64,000 nucleotides of DNA from NCBI RefSeq assembly GCF_013407855.1, contig NZ_JACBZH010000001.1, positions 3,782,001-3,846,000 of the forward strand, given 5' to 3'. Positions 1 to 8,522 of the stretch are shown piece by piece (the first letter of the stretch is position 1; each line of letters starts with the position of its first letter). The notes below the pieces were generated by a model. It was not told where the DNA came from. It ran no database searches and saw only the letters and a list, made by a program, of their open reading frames with translations. This DNA comes from Actinopolymorpha rutila. GTDB lineage: Bacteria > Actinomycetota > Actinomycetes > Propionibacteriales > Actinopolymorphaceae. The position numbers were made by a program, and so were the translations under genes.

Positions 1-2718
1 GAAGGAAAACTGGGCGGGCAGGCCGAGGTGGTCGGGGTGTCCGGCACCTGGCAGCGGCTCACCGAGAGCGTCAACCACCTGGCCGGGAACCTCACCTCCC
101 AGGTCCGCGCGATCGCCGCCGTCGCCACCGCCGTCACCGAAGGCGACCTGACCCGGCAGATCACCGTGGACGCCTCCGGTGAGGTCGCCGAGCTCAAGGG
201 CAACATCAACCAGATGATCGCCAACCTGCGCGAGACCACCACGTCCAACCTCGAACAGGACTGGCTGAAGACCAACCTGGCAAGGATTTCCGGACTGATG
301 CAGGGATGCCATGACCTGAAGGCGCTGGCGTCGCTGATCATGAGTGAGCTCGCTCCGCTGGTCTCCGCGCAGTACGGCTCCTTCTACCTCGCCACCAGCG
401 ACCTCGACGCCGACGTGATCCTCGAACGCACCGCCGGGTACGGCTCGATCCCCACCGACCTGGTGGACGCGCCGCCCGCGAGGTTCTGCCTGGGCGAGTC
501 ACTGGTCGGGCAGGCCGCCGCGGACAAGCGGACGATCGTGATGGCCGGCGCGTCCAGCTACGTACGCATCTCCACCGGGCTGGGCACGGTCATGCCGTCC
601 AACGTCATCCTCGTGCCGGTGCTGTTCGAGGGGCAGACGCTCGGCGTGATCGAGCTCGCCTCGGTGAAGGACTTCACGGCGGTGCACCGGGATCTGCTGG
701 AGCAGTTGAAGGAAACCATCGGCGTCAACGTCAACACGATCGTGGCGAACTCGCGTACGGAGGCGTCGCTCGCGCAGTCCCAGCGGCTGGCACAGGAGTT
801 GCAGGCCCGGTCCGAACAGCTCCAGCAGCAGCAGGAGGAGCTGCAGCGTTCCAACATCGAGCTCGCCGAGAAGGCAGCCCTGCTGGCCAGCCAGAACCGC
901 GACATCGAGATCAAGAACATCGCCATCGAGCAGGCCAGCCAGGAGCTGGAGGAACGCGCCCGTCAACTCTCGCTTGCGTCGACGTACAAGTCGGAGTTCC
1001 TGGCGAACATGTCGCACGAGCTGCGTACGCCGTTGAACAGCGTGCTGATCCTGGCGAAGCTGCTCGCCAACGACCTGCAGGGCAACCTGACCGCGCAGCA
1101 GATCGAGTTCGCCCGGACGATCTACTCCGCGGGTACCGACCTGCTGCAGATGATCGACGACGTTCTCGACCTCGCCAAGGTGGAGGCCGGCCGGATGGAG
1201 GTGCTCGTCGTCCCGGTGACGGTGGAGGACCTCGTCGGCTACGTGGACTCGCTGTACCGGCCGATGGCCGCGGAGAAGGGACTGGACTTCTCTGTGTCGG
1301 TGTCCCCCATGGTCCCGTCCACCCTGCAGACCGACCGGCACCGGCTGCAGCAGATCCTGCGCAACCTGCTGTCCAACGCGGTGAAGTTCACCCACACCGG
1401 CGGCGTCCAACTGCACATCCGGCTGGTCGGCCAGACCGAGGTGAACAGCCCGTCACTGCAGGCGGCTCACTCCAGGGTCGCGTTCGTCGTCGAGGACACC
1501 GGGATCGGCGTCGCCGCGGACAAGCTCGCGCTCATCTTCGAGGCGTTCCAGCAGGCGGACGGCACGACGAGCCGGAAGTACGGCGGGACCGGGCTCGGCC
1601 TGTCCATCAGCCGCGAGCTGGCCCGCCTGCTGGGCGGCGAGCTTCAGGTCTTCAGCGAGGCGGGCCGAGGCAGTACGTTCACCCTCGTGCTGCCCATCGG
1701 GGAGCAGATCACGCTGTCGGGCCAGACCACACCCGGGTCGCAGGCGATGCGAGGCATGCCGACGTCCGGTGCCGCGATCCCGGCGACCAGAGCGCCGGGA
1801 CGTGCGATCCCCGGCATGAAGGTCCCCGAGACAAGGACGCCCGAGTCGTCGGAGCCCACGACGTCCGATGCGGAGGGCTTCCGGCCGAACGTGTCCGAGG
1901 CGGGGGTCACCGAGCCGGAGGGCGCGCAGCCGGAGGGCGCCGGCACGCAGCCGTCGGACACCCGGCTTCCCGACCACGGCTCGATTCCCGGCGTGAAGAC
2001 GCCCGGGATGAGGATTCCCGGCCCCACGACGCCCGGGTCGGGCGATCCCACGCCGATGCCTCCCGGCAACGTCGTACCGGGCAGCGTCGTGCCCGGTGAG
2101 GCGGCCGACACCGCACGGCCGGACGCCGAGCAGCACGAGGAGACGCCGTCCGAAACGCCGGACGGGCAGGTTCGCGACGTGAGTGCCCACAAGGGTGCCG
2201 GTGAGCACCTGCGGCCCTCTGCCTCAGCCCAGGCCGCCTACGCCGGAAACGCGCCGCGGCCGGGTTCGGCGGAGGAGGCACGCTGGCGGCGCTTCCGGAC
2301 GTTCGAAGGGGAACGCATCCTCGTGGTCGACGACGACCCGCGCTACATCTACGCGCTGGCGACCGCCCTGGAACAGCACGGGCTGCACCCAGTCTGCGCG
2401 GAGAACGGCATGGAGGCGGTCCGCACGCTGGAACAGGACACCGACGTCGACCTGGTGCTGATGGACGTGATGATGCCCGGCCTGGACGGCAACGCGACGA
2501 TGACGACGATCAGGAAGATGCCGAAGTACCACGAGTTGCCGATGCTCGCGGTCACCGCCAAGGCGATGAAGGGCGACCGGGAGCAGAGTCTCTCCGCAGG
2601 CGCCACCGACTATGTCACCAAGCCGGTGGACATCGACCAACTGCTCCACCTGATCGCGACGTACCTGCCGTCCGATCCGACCAGGGTGCCCCAGCAGAAC
2701 CATCCGGACCGGTCGTAG
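1..2718 (+). CDS. Hybrid HAMP-GAF sensor histidine kinase with C-terminal receiver (5' truncated by window)
   Basis: The frame is open from the first base, so the true start lies left of the window; 905 residues are visible. In order there is a HAMP repeat (about residues 10-80), a GAF sensor domain (about 100-245), a Gln/Glu-rich coiled coil (about 250-325), a HisKA domain with the phosphoacceptor His in SHELRTPLN (H339), and an ATPase domain with N box LRNLLSNAVKF, G1 DTGIG and G2 GGTGLGLS. A disordered Pro/Gly/Thr-rich linker of about 185 residues follows (570-755), then a receiver domain whose phosphoacceptor Asp sits in LMDVMMPG (D822). This is the cytosolic half of a multi-HAMP hybrid kinase of a type common in actinobacteria. 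It should autophosphorylate and pass phosphate to its own receiver. No partner regulator is adjacent, so the stimulus and output are unknown. Confidence 0.93.
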   Translation, partial: EGKLGGQAEVVGVSGTWQRLTESVNHLAGNLTSQVRAIAAVATAVTEGDLTRQITVDASGEVAELKGNINQMIANLRETTTSNLEQDWLKTNLARISGLMQGCHDLKALASLIMSELAPLVSAQYGSFYLATSDLDADVILERTAGYGSIPTDLVDAPPARFCLGESLVGQAAADKRTIVMAGASSYVRISTGLGTVMPSNVILVPVLFEGQTLGVIELASVKDFTAVHRDLLEQLKETIGVNVNTIVANSRTEASLAQSQRLAQELQARSEQLQQQQEELQRSNIELAEKAALLASQNRDIEIKNIAIEQASQELEERARQLSLASTYKSEFLANMSHELRTPLNSVLILAKLLANDLQGNLTAQQIEFARTIYSAGTDLLQMIDDVLDLAKVEAGRMEVLVVPVTVEDLVGYVDSLYRPMAAEKGLDFSVSVSPMVPSTLQTDRHRLQQILRNLLSNAVKFTHTGGVQLHIRLVGQTEVNSPSLQAAHSRVAFVVEDTGIGVAADKLALIFEAFQQADGTTSRKYGGTGLGLSISRELARLLGGELQVFSEAGRGSTFTLVLPIGEQITLSGQTTPGSQAMRGMPTSGAAIPATRAPGRAIPGMKVPETRTPESSEPTTSDAEGFRPNVSEAGVTEPEGAQPEGAGTQPSDTRLPDHGSIPGVKTPGMRIPGPTTPGSGDPTPMPPGNVVPGSVVPGEAADTARPDAEQHEETPSETPDGQVRDVSAHKGAGEHLRPSASAQAAYAGNAPRPGSAEEARWRRFRTFEGERILVVDDDPRYIYALATALEQHGLHPVCAENGMEAVRTLEQDTDVDLVLMDVMMPGLDGNATMTTIRKMPKYHELPMLAVTAKAMKGDREQSLSAGATDYVTKPVDIDQLLHLIATYLPSDPTRVPQQNHPDRS

Positions 2719-2774
2719 GCACGGACGAGTCGTAGGCACGAACGCCTCATAGGTACGAACGACGCGGGGCCCGC

Positions 2775-3536
2775 TCAGTGCCCCGGGACGAGGATGGACG
2801 GAGCGGGCTGAGCGACCGCGGCGACGGCGTCGGCCACGACGAGATCCACCAGCGCCGTGCACGCCGGGTCGGCGCACTCGCAGTCGAAGGTTCGTACGAC
2901 CGTCGACGTGTCGACCGGTACCTCGGACCTGGTCAGCGGGCCTGCGTGCTGCGTGACGAGCGCGTCGTTGCCGTACCGCACGAGGGCACGGCGTTCGTCC
3001 ACGCCGGTGGCCGTGGGGCCGTTGGCAAGAGCCGACGCGAAGATCCGCTCCACCTCGGCGAGGGTCTCCTCCTCGGTCAGGCTGTCGACGACGAGCGTGG
3101 TGACGGGCGAGTCGGCGAGGGTCGTGGTCAGCCGGTCCCAGGTCTGCAGGTAGTACGCCGGTACGCCCTCCGGATGCCGCCGGCTAAGCCGATCGTGTTG
3201 AACCTCCCGCGACGGCATCAGCCACACGGCCCGGCCGGAAGTGCGGGTGCTGGTCACCATCGCCGGGGTGATCGGCCCACCTTCGGCCACCACCAGCGGG
3301 TACACGGGCAGCGCACGCAGGTCGTCGGCGATCATCGGCGCGCGGTCGTAGAGGTTGTGGCCCGGTCCGCGGTCCGGGACGGGCACGCCGGCGACGCGCG
3401 CCCGCTCGCGATGGATCCAGGTGCGGCTGTCGGAGTTGTACCAGCGAAGGCCGTGCCGCCGCGCCAGCCTCCGGGCGACCGTCGTCTTGCCCGCGCCGGC
3501 CGGACCACCGATCCAGAGCACGTTCGAAAGCTCCAT
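2775..3536 (-). CDS. P-loop NTPase / small-molecule kinase-like protein
   Basis: A 253-residue protein with an N-terminal Walker A motif GGPAGAGKTT (about residues 10-19) directly after a short beta strand, as in adenylate kinase-like and AAA_18 small kinases. The start at 3536 was chosen because a G-rich Shine-Dalgarno sequence (GGGGGG) sits just upstream and the Walker strand begins right after it; the frame runs further upstream but without kinase-like sequence. The C-terminus has a short Cys cluster (CECADPAC), possibly a metal site. The substrate cannot be told from sequence. It stands alone, convergent with the sensor kinase. Confidence 0.75.
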   Translation of the reverse strand: MELSNVLWIGGPAGAGKTTVARRLARRHGLRWYNSDSRTWIHRERARVAGVPVPDRGPGHNLYDRAPMIADDLRALPVYPLVVAEGGPITPAMVTSTRTSGRAVWLMPSREVQHDRLSRRHPEGVPAYYLQTWDRLTTTLADSPVTTLVVDSLTEEETLAEVERIFASALANGPTATGVDERRALVRYGNDALVTQHAGPLTRSEVPVDTSTVVRTFDCECADPACTALVDLVVADAVAAVAQPAPSILVPGH

Positions 3537-3706
3537 ACCCCCCATCATGTTCCGGGGATGCGGTGCGGGACGTCGCGGGTGGTGACCGGTCGCATCGTGG
3601 ACGTGTCCGCCACCTCGTAGTAGGACGGACGTCGGGAGGCGACCGGTGCGGGTCCGCGTCACCGACGTGGATCCGCGGCAGTTGAGGCCGAGGAGCAGGT
3701 GAAGCC

Positions 3707-4552
3707 ATGAGGATTCTTGTCACGGGGGCCGGCGGCGCCATCGGTGGAGCGGCCACCGCCTGGCTCGTCCGGACCGGGCACGAGGTGCGGGCGCTGGTGC
3801 GCGAGGACGACACACCGCCGGACACCGACGGCGTCGAGGTCGAACGCGGGGACGCCACGGACCCGACAGCGGTGTCGCGGGCAGTGACCGGTGTCGACGC
3901 GGTGGTGCACCTCGCGGCGACGCCGGCACCGCTCGGCCGGCCCGAAGACGTGTTCGTCAACAACTCCTGCGCGACCCTGGTCGTGCTGCAGTACGCCGCC
4001 GAAGCCGGCGTGGGCCGGGCGGTCATAGCCTCCAGCGTGTCCGCGCTGGGCCTGGCGTGGGCCCGCGAGGTGAACTCACCGGCGTACGTGCCGATCGACG
4101 AGGACCACCCGTTCTGGCCCGAGGAGTCCTACGGCCTGTCCAAACAGGTGGACGAGGCGACGGCGGCGATGATCCACCGGCGGTTCGGCATGCCGATCCT
4201 CGCCTACCGCTTCCCGTTCACCACCTCCGCGAAGGCGCTCGCCGAGCGTGCCGCGCAGGTACGCGCGGACCCGGCGGAGGCGGTGCGGGAGCTGTGGGCC
4301 TACCTCGACCTGCGGGACGCGGCCGAGGCGATCCGGCTCGGGGTCGAGAGCGGCGTGCCGGGGTTTCATCCGGTGTACGTGATGGCGCCGGACACCCTCG
4401 CCGACCGCCCGACCGCCGAGCTGATCGCCCGCTACCACCCGGGCAGTGAGGTACGCACGCCGCTCGTCGGGCGGCAGACGCCGTACGTCATCACCCGGGC
4501 CGAGGAGCTGCTCGGCTTCCACGCCCGCCATCTGGTCGGTGGGGATCGGTAG
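3707..4552 (+). CDS. NAD(P)-dependent epimerase/dehydratase (extended SDR)
   Basis: A 281-residue extended short-chain dehydrogenase. The N-terminal nucleotide-binding motif is GAGGAIG (residues 7-13), and the active-site pair appears as YGLSK, with Ser in the preceding SSVSA strand. The family oxidises or epimerises nucleotide sugars and related substrates using a bound NAD(P). The C-terminal part (YHPGSEVRTPL and following) is the variable substrate-binding lobe, so the substrate is open. A purine-rich GAGGAGCAGG sequence precedes the ATG. The next gene follows after a strong dyad, so co-transcription is uncertain. Confidence 0.85.
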   Translation: MRILVTGAGGAIGGAATAWLVRTGHEVRALVREDDTPPDTDGVEVERGDATDPTAVSRAVTGVDAVVHLAATPAPLGRPEDVFVNNSCATLVVLQYAAEAGVGRAVIASSVSALGLAWAREVNSPAYVPIDEDHPFWPEESYGLSKQVDEATAAMIHRRFGMPILAYRFPFTTSAKALAERAAQVRADPAEAVRELWAYLDLRDAAEAIRLGVESGVPGFHPVYVMAPDTLADRPTAELIARYHPGSEVRTPLVGRQTPYVITRAEELLGFHARHLVGGDR

Positions 4553-4557
4553 CAGGC

Positions 4558-4596
4558 GGTCAGTCCCTCACGGCGAATTGAGGCCGTGAACTGACC
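4558..4596. repeat. Nested dyad between epimerase and DinB genes
   Basis: GGTCAG (4558-4563) pairs with CTGACC (4591-4596), and TCACGGC (4568-4574) pairs with GCCGTGA (4583-4589), with an 8-nt loop. There is no T-tract. It could be a terminator for the upstream gene or an operator for the DinB gene at 4621. That gene has no visible ribosome binding site and has TACGGT at 4608-4613, placed as a -10 would be for a leaderless start. Confidence 0.4.
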
Positions 4597-4620
4597 GTTG
4601 CTCCTCCTACGGTCGGACTC

Positions 4621-5139
4621 ATGACGACAGCCACTTCCACTCCCCTGCCCGACGAGCACTCCGAGCTGCTGCGCGCGCTCGCCGAACAACGCGAACTGCT
4701 CCTGATCACGGTCCGCGGCGTGACCGACGCCCAGGCCCGGCAGCGCACGACGGTGAGTGAGCTCACCCTGGGCGGGATCGTCCGGCACCTCGCAACCGCC
4801 GAGCGGGTCTGGGCGCGGATCATGGTCACCGGTGACGGGGAGCTGCCGGACGGCATGCTCGACACCGGGCAGTACCGCATGGCCGAGCAGGATTCCCTTG
4901 CGTCGTTGCTGGAGTCGTACGCGACGGCTGCGGCGGGACTCCAGGATGCCGTCGGCACGATGCCCGACCTCGGCCGGACCGTGCTGCTCCCCACCACACC
5001 GTGGTCCCCGCCCGAGCCGATCCACTGGCCGGTACGCCGGGTCCTGCTGCACCTGATCAGGGAGACGGCCCAGCACGCCGGGCACGCGGACATCATCCGG
5101 GAGGCGCTGGACGGTGCCAGCACCACCGCCCGACGATGA
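4621..5139 (+). CDS. DinB/YfiT-like four-helix protein
   Basis: A 172-residue all-helical protein of the DinB / mycothiol-dependent maleylpyruvate isomerase-like superfamily (DUF664 type). A central HLATAERVW helix and a terminal LLHLIRETAQHAGHADIIREAL helix supply the metal-binding His residues usual for this fold. Actinobacterial members are often thiol-dependent transferases or detoxification proteins; the substrate is unknown. No Shine-Dalgarno is seen before the ATG, and TACGGT lies 7 nt upstream, so a leaderless mRNA is plausible. Confidence 0.85.
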   Translation: MTTATSTPLPDEHSELLRALAEQRELLLITVRGVTDAQARQRTTVSELTLGGIVRHLATAERVWARIMVTGDGELPDGMLDTGQYRMAEQDSLASLLESYATAAAGLQDAVGTMPDLGRTVLLPTTPWSPPEPIHWPVRRVLLHLIRETAQHAGHADIIREALDGASTTARR

Positions 5140-5184
5140 CGTCCGCGTCCACCTGCGACCAGGCTAGGTGTGGGCTGGGTGGGA

Positions 5185-6009
5185 TCAGCGTGGGACCACG
5201 CCGTGGCGGTCGATGTGCGGACCGGCCACGGTGTCGGCGGAGGCGGCGGCCACGATCGCGTCGGTGCCCTCGGTGACGGTCTGGTGCCCCTGGTGCCCGT
5301 TGAGGTCGGTGGCGGTGTAGCCGGGGTCGACGGTGGTGACCCGAACGCCCGGCAGGTCCCTGGCGTACTGGTTGGCGATCATGTTCAGCGCCGCCTTCGA
5401 GGACTGGTAGACCATCCCCGGTACGACCGACTCGGTGCGCTCGGGATCGTTGACCAGGGCGATCGATCCCAGGCCGCTGGACACCATCACCAGCCGAGGG
5501 CGCGGCGAGGCGGTGAGCAACGGCAGGAAGGCGTGCGTCACCCGCACCGGGCCGAGCACGTTGACGCCGAACACCGGAAGGAAGTCCGCGGGCACGGTCT
5601 CCAGCGTCGTCGCGTGGTTTCCCGCCACTCCCGCGTTGTTGACCAGCACGTCCAGTCCGGTGCCCGACTCCGCGACGATGTCGTACGCCGTCAAGACGGA
5701 CTTGTCATCGGTGACGTCAAGCACGACAGGGCGTACGTCGGCATCCGGCTGGACCATCCTGATCCTGGCCGCGGCATCGAGGCCGGCCTGTTCGTCGCGG
5801 GCGCCCATCCAGACGGTCCAGCCCAGCAGGGCAAGCCGGCGGGACGTCTCCAGGCCCAGGCCCTTGTTGGCGCCGGTGACCAGAACGGTGGTGCGGTCGT
5901 GGAGATCGGCGTGGTCGTGGTTGGGGATCACGCTGTGGTTGGGGATCACGCTGTGGTTGGGGATCACGCTGTGGTTGGGGTTCTCGCTGTGGTGGCGGTT
6001 CTCGGTCAT
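5185..6009 (-). CDS. Short-chain dehydrogenase/reductase with repetitive N-terminal tail
   Basis: A classical SDR of 274 residues. It has the nucleotide-binding motif TGANKGLG, the NNAG motif, a catalytic Ser (MVSSGLGS) and YQSSK as the Tyr/Lys pair. It should be an NAD(P)-dependent oxidoreductase of unknown substrate. The ATG at 6009 was chosen; it gives about 38 extra residues before the Rossmann strand, made of four hexapeptides (one HSENPN, three HSVIPN) encoded by an 18-bp tandem repeat. The tail is His/Asn rich and not part of the SDR fold. The gene is divergent from an XRE regulator at 6121 that probably controls it. Confidence 0.88.
   Translation of the reverse strand: MTENRHHSENPNHSVIPNHSVIPNHSVIPNHDHADLHDRTTVLVTGANKGLGLETSRRLALLGWTVWMGARDEQAGLDAAARIRMVQPDADVRPVVLDVTDDKSVLTAYDIVAESGTGLDVLVNNAGVAGNHATTLETVPADFLPVFGVNVLGPVRVTHAFLPLLTASPRPRLVMVSSGLGSIALVNDPERTESVVPGMVYQSSKAALNMIANQYARDLPGVRVTTVDPGYTATDLNGHQGHQTVTEGTDAIVAAASADTVAGPHIDRHGVVPR
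5917..5988. repeat. 18-bp tandem repeat inside the SDR gene
   Basis: The unit GTGGTTGGGGATCACGCT occurs perfectly three times (5917-5934, 5935-5952, 5953-5970), and a diverged fourth copy follows (5971-5988). The unit is in frame and encodes HSVIPN on the minus strand. Copy number could vary by slippage without breaking the gene. Confidence 0.9.
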
Positions 6010-6057
6010 GGCCCCACTCTGTGACGACCCGTGACAGGCTGCCAGGACCGGCCGATC

Positions 6058-6076
6058 GTGGGACCGCCGGTCCCAC
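6058..6076. promoter_or_regulatory. Candidate operator between divergent SDR and XRE regulator
   Basis: A perfect 8-bp inverted repeat, GTGGGACC (6058-6065) and GGTCCCAC (6069-6076), with a 3-nt centre. It lies in the 111-bp divergent intergenic region between the SDR start (6009) and the XRE regulator start (6121). Its position suits autoregulation and control of the SDR by the neighbouring helix-turn-helix protein; binding is inferred. Confidence 0.5.
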
Positions 6077-6120
6077 CCTCGCGACTGGCGCGGCCGGGCA
6101 GCCGTGGGCATGCTGGATGG

Positions 6121-7077
6121 GTGAAGGCGAACCGCGAGGAGCTGGCCCGGGTGATCAGGCGCGCCCGCGAGCGCGTCGGACCCGGCGAGGTGGGGCTGCC
6201 GGTGGGCCGCCACCGGCGCGTACGCGGTCTGCGGCGGGAGGAACTCGCCCAGCTCGCCGGGATCAGCGTCGACTACGTCGTCCGGCTCGAGCAGGGCCGT
6301 GGCCCCCAGCCCTCGGAGCAGGTGCTGTCCGCCCTGGCGCGGGCGCTCCGTCTGGACACCGACGAGCGTGACCACCTCTTCCACGTCGCCGGAGGTACGC
6401 CGCCGCGGCAGGGACTGATCGACCTGCACGTACGCCCCGGCGTCCTCCGGCTGATCGACCGCTTCACCGACCTCCCGGCGATGGTGCTCAGCGCGAAGAG
6501 CGACATCCTCGCCTGGAACGCGATGTCGTCCGCGCTGCTCGGCGACTGGTCCGCGCTGTCGCCGGAACGACGCAACCAGACCCGGCTCCGGTTCCTGCCC
6601 GACCCGAACGAACCCCCGCACAGCGCGATCGGCGGCTCGGCGGAGGAGCGTGCCCGTACCTCCGCCCAGGCGGTCGCGAACCTGCGGGCGGCGGCGGGCC
6701 GCTATCCCGACGATCCCGGACTGCGGCGGCTGCTCGCCGACCTTCGGCGTGGTTCGGCGGAGTTCCGCGAACTGTGGGCCGACGCCGACGCGGCCACCTG
6801 GCGCAGCCACACCAAGACGGTGGTTCATCCGTCGCTGGGCGAACTCACCCTCGAATGCGAGACCCTGCACATCCCCGAGTCCGACCAGCTGCTGGTCGTC
6901 TACTCCGCCGCACCGGGAACCTCCGAGGCCGACGCCCTGGCGTTGCTGCGCGTCGTCGGCACCCAGGACCTCGCTCCCGCCGCAGACACACGCTCAGCCA
7001 GGGCCGTCGGGATGAGCCGCGTCGAAAGCACGGGAGAGCTTCGCCGGCACGACCATGCGCCAGGCGTCGACGACTAG
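6121..7077 (+). CDS. XRE-family helix-turn-helix regulator with MmyB-like ligand domain
   Basis: 318 residues from the GTG at 6121 (VKANREELARVIRRARE). The N-terminal XRE helix-turn-helix (about residues 12-80) includes RREELAQLAGISVDYVVRLEQGRG. A MmyB-like ligand-binding domain of about 200 residues follows, with SDILAWNAMSSALLGDW typical of that family. These regulators usually sit divergent from one SDR oxidoreductase, as here, and respond to a small hydrophobic ligand. The open frame extends upstream, but that part reads through the operator region and has no domain content. The 3' end overlaps the convergent YjbR gene by 84 bp. Confidence 0.87.
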   Translation: MKANREELARVIRRARERVGPGEVGLPVGRHRRVRGLRREELAQLAGISVDYVVRLEQGRGPQPSEQVLSALARALRLDTDERDHLFHVAGGTPPRQGLIDLHVRPGVLRLIDRFTDLPAMVLSAKSDILAWNAMSSALLGDWSALSPERRNQTRLRFLPDPNEPPHSAIGGSAEERARTSAQAVANLRAAAGRYPDDPGLRRLLADLRRGSAEFRELWADADAATWRSHTKTVVHPSLGELTLECETLHIPESDQLLVVYSAAPGTSEADALALLRVVGTQDLAPAADTRSARAVGMSRVESTGELRRHDHAPGVDD

Positions 7078-7353
7078 CTCGCGGGCCTCCGTCGGGTCGA
7101 GAGCCGCGAGATCGGCCTGGACCCAGTTGAACCGTAGTTCCGATGTCGCCGGCAGGTGGAACTTGTGTGGCTCACCTGCGACGAGCGCCGCTCGCTCCTC
7201 GATGGGGAACGCGAAGCCCATGACGCTCTCATCGATGGAGAACGCCACGTAGACGATCTGCTTGACCCGGAACTTCAACCTGCCGCGCACATGCACCTCG
7301 TAGGAGCGCTCCAGTGCCGTTCCGAGTGGCCGGACATCGCTGACCGTCGCCAT
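6994..7353 (-). CDS. MmcQ/YjbR-family protein
   Basis: A 119-residue protein with the YjbR layout: a beta-rich first half with FRVKQIVYVAFSIDE, a KFHLP strand, then the ending VVDAWRMVVPAKLSRAF, matching the family's W-R...P helix. YjbR proteins have a CyaY-like fold and were once called DNA-binding; their biochemical role is unsettled. The ATG at 7353 follows a GAGGGAGGG sequence. The gene overlaps the 3' end of the XRE regulator tail to tail, so the two transcripts are antisense to each other there. Confidence 0.75.
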   Translation of the reverse strand: MATVSDVRPLGTALERSYEVHVRGRLKFRVKQIVYVAFSIDESVMGFAFPIEERAALVAGEPHKFHLPATSELRFNWVQADLAALDPTEARELVVDAWRMVVPAKLSRAFDAAHPDGPG

Positions 7354-7600
7354 GAGCGATCCCTCCCTCCTCGTTCCCGGGTGGGTCCGTGTAGACGGTA
7401 GACCGCGGCGGTGGCCCGAAGTCATCGGTTTCCGTTGCGCGGAGCGATGAGCCCGGCCGCGTCCCGCGGTCGGGCAGGGGAAGGTCCGGCACAATGCGTG
7501 CGGTGGGTGGCACGGCAGTGGCGCCCTGACCCGGTGCAACGGCCTGAAGTCCCTGACCACCGAACCACGCTGTCGTGACACCACAGGAGATGATCTTCAG

Positions 7601-7924
7601 ATGCAGTACCTGGTTTCCGTGATCGACGACAAGAGCAATCCCGGTAGCACGGACAGGCAGCCCGCCATCAGCGCGTTCAACGAACGACTGATCGCCGAGG
7701 GCTACTGGGTTTTCGCGGGCGGACTCGCGGACACCGACGCGGCCACGGTCATCGACAACCGGGGCGAGCAGGCGGTGTTCAGCGACGGGCCCTTCGTGGA
7801 GTCGAAGGAGTACCTCGCCGGCGTCTGGGTGTGGGAGGCCCCCGATCTGGATGTGGCGCTCGAGCTCGCCACCGAGGCGTCGAAGGTCTGCGATCGCAAG
7901 ATCGAGGTGCGGCCGTTCCTGTGA
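7601..7924 (+). CDS. YCII-related protein
   Basis: A 107-residue dimeric alpha/beta-barrel (DGPF/YCII) protein. It has the conserved FSDGPFVESKEYLAGVWVWE segment with the acidic and His-equivalent positions of the family, and the C-terminal IEVRPF motif. In actinobacteria such proteins often accompany ECF sigma factors, but none is adjacent here. The function is unknown; the family is thought to be enzymatic. AGGAG lies 11 nt before the ATG. Confidence 0.85.
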   Translation: MQYLVSVIDDKSNPGSTDRQPAISAFNERLIAEGYWVFAGGLADTDAATVIDNRGEQAVFSDGPFVESKEYLAGVWVWEAPDLDVALELATEASKVCDRKIEVRPFL

Positions 7925-7940
7925 GCGCGCTCTCCCGGGT

Positions 7941-8508
7941 TCAGGCTCCCCGCGCGCGGGCGCGCCTGCGCGCCGGGCCGGTGCTGGCCCGCACCACCAG
8001 CTCGGGCGCGAGAGTCACCGGTCGCGGCCAGGCGCCGCCGTCCAGCCGGGTGGCGAGCTGTTCCCAGGCCAGTCCGCCCAGGCGAACCCGCTCGTTGCGC
8101 AGTGAGGTGAGCGGCGGGCGGGAGTACGCCGCGAGCGGGATGTCGTCGTAGGACACCACCGAGACTTCGGCGGGTACCTCGACGGCGTTGTCGTGCAGCC
8201 AGCTGAGCAGCCCGACCCCTACCAGGTCGTTGAACGTGATCACCGCGGTGGCCCGGGCTCGCCGCACCGCCGGCCCGGCGTCGTAGCCGTGGTCGCCGGA
8301 CCAGCCGCCGCGTACTTCCTCCAGTGTCACGTCGAGCGAACGCGCCTGTCTGCGCAGCGTGCGCCGTCGCTCGCCGTAGGACCAGGAGGCCTCGGGTCCG
8401 CCGACGTAGGCGATCCGGCGATGCCCGAGGCCGGTGAGGTGTTCGACCAGCAGCCGGTTGCCCGTGCGGTAGTCGATCGAGACCACACCGGTCACACCGA
8501 CAGTGCGC
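7941..8508 (-). pseudogene. LacI-type regulator remnant lacking its N-terminal half
   Basis: The frame encodes only the C-terminal effector-binding subdomain of a LacI/GalR repressor: VVSIDYRTGNRLLVEHL, GHRRIAYVGGP, AVITFNDLVGVGLL, EVSVVSYDDIPLAAYSRPPLTS. The DNA-binding helix-turn-helix and the first ligand subdomain are absent. Similarity stops at about 8508, inside a 13-bp inverted repeat. The open frame continues to 8627 but that part is antisense to another remnant and unlike LacI. The product could not bind DNA as a repressor, so it is called a pseudogene. Confidence 0.75.
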
Positions 8509-8522
8509 GGTCGGTGTGACCG
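8489..8522. repeat. 13-bp perfect inverted repeat at a deletion junction
   Basis: The left arm CGGTCACACCGAC (8489-8501) and right arm GTCGGTGTGACCG (8510-8522) are perfect complements with an 8-nt loop. The left arm still encodes LacI residues; the right arm ends where the kinase-like reading frame begins. It can extrude as a stable hairpin and marks the junction of the two truncated genes. Confidence 0.85.

Noticed and set aside
6021..6037. Two GTGAC copies near the SDR start as SARP heptamers
   Set aside because: The spacing is 10 bp, not 11, and no SARP gene or -10 is placed correctly.
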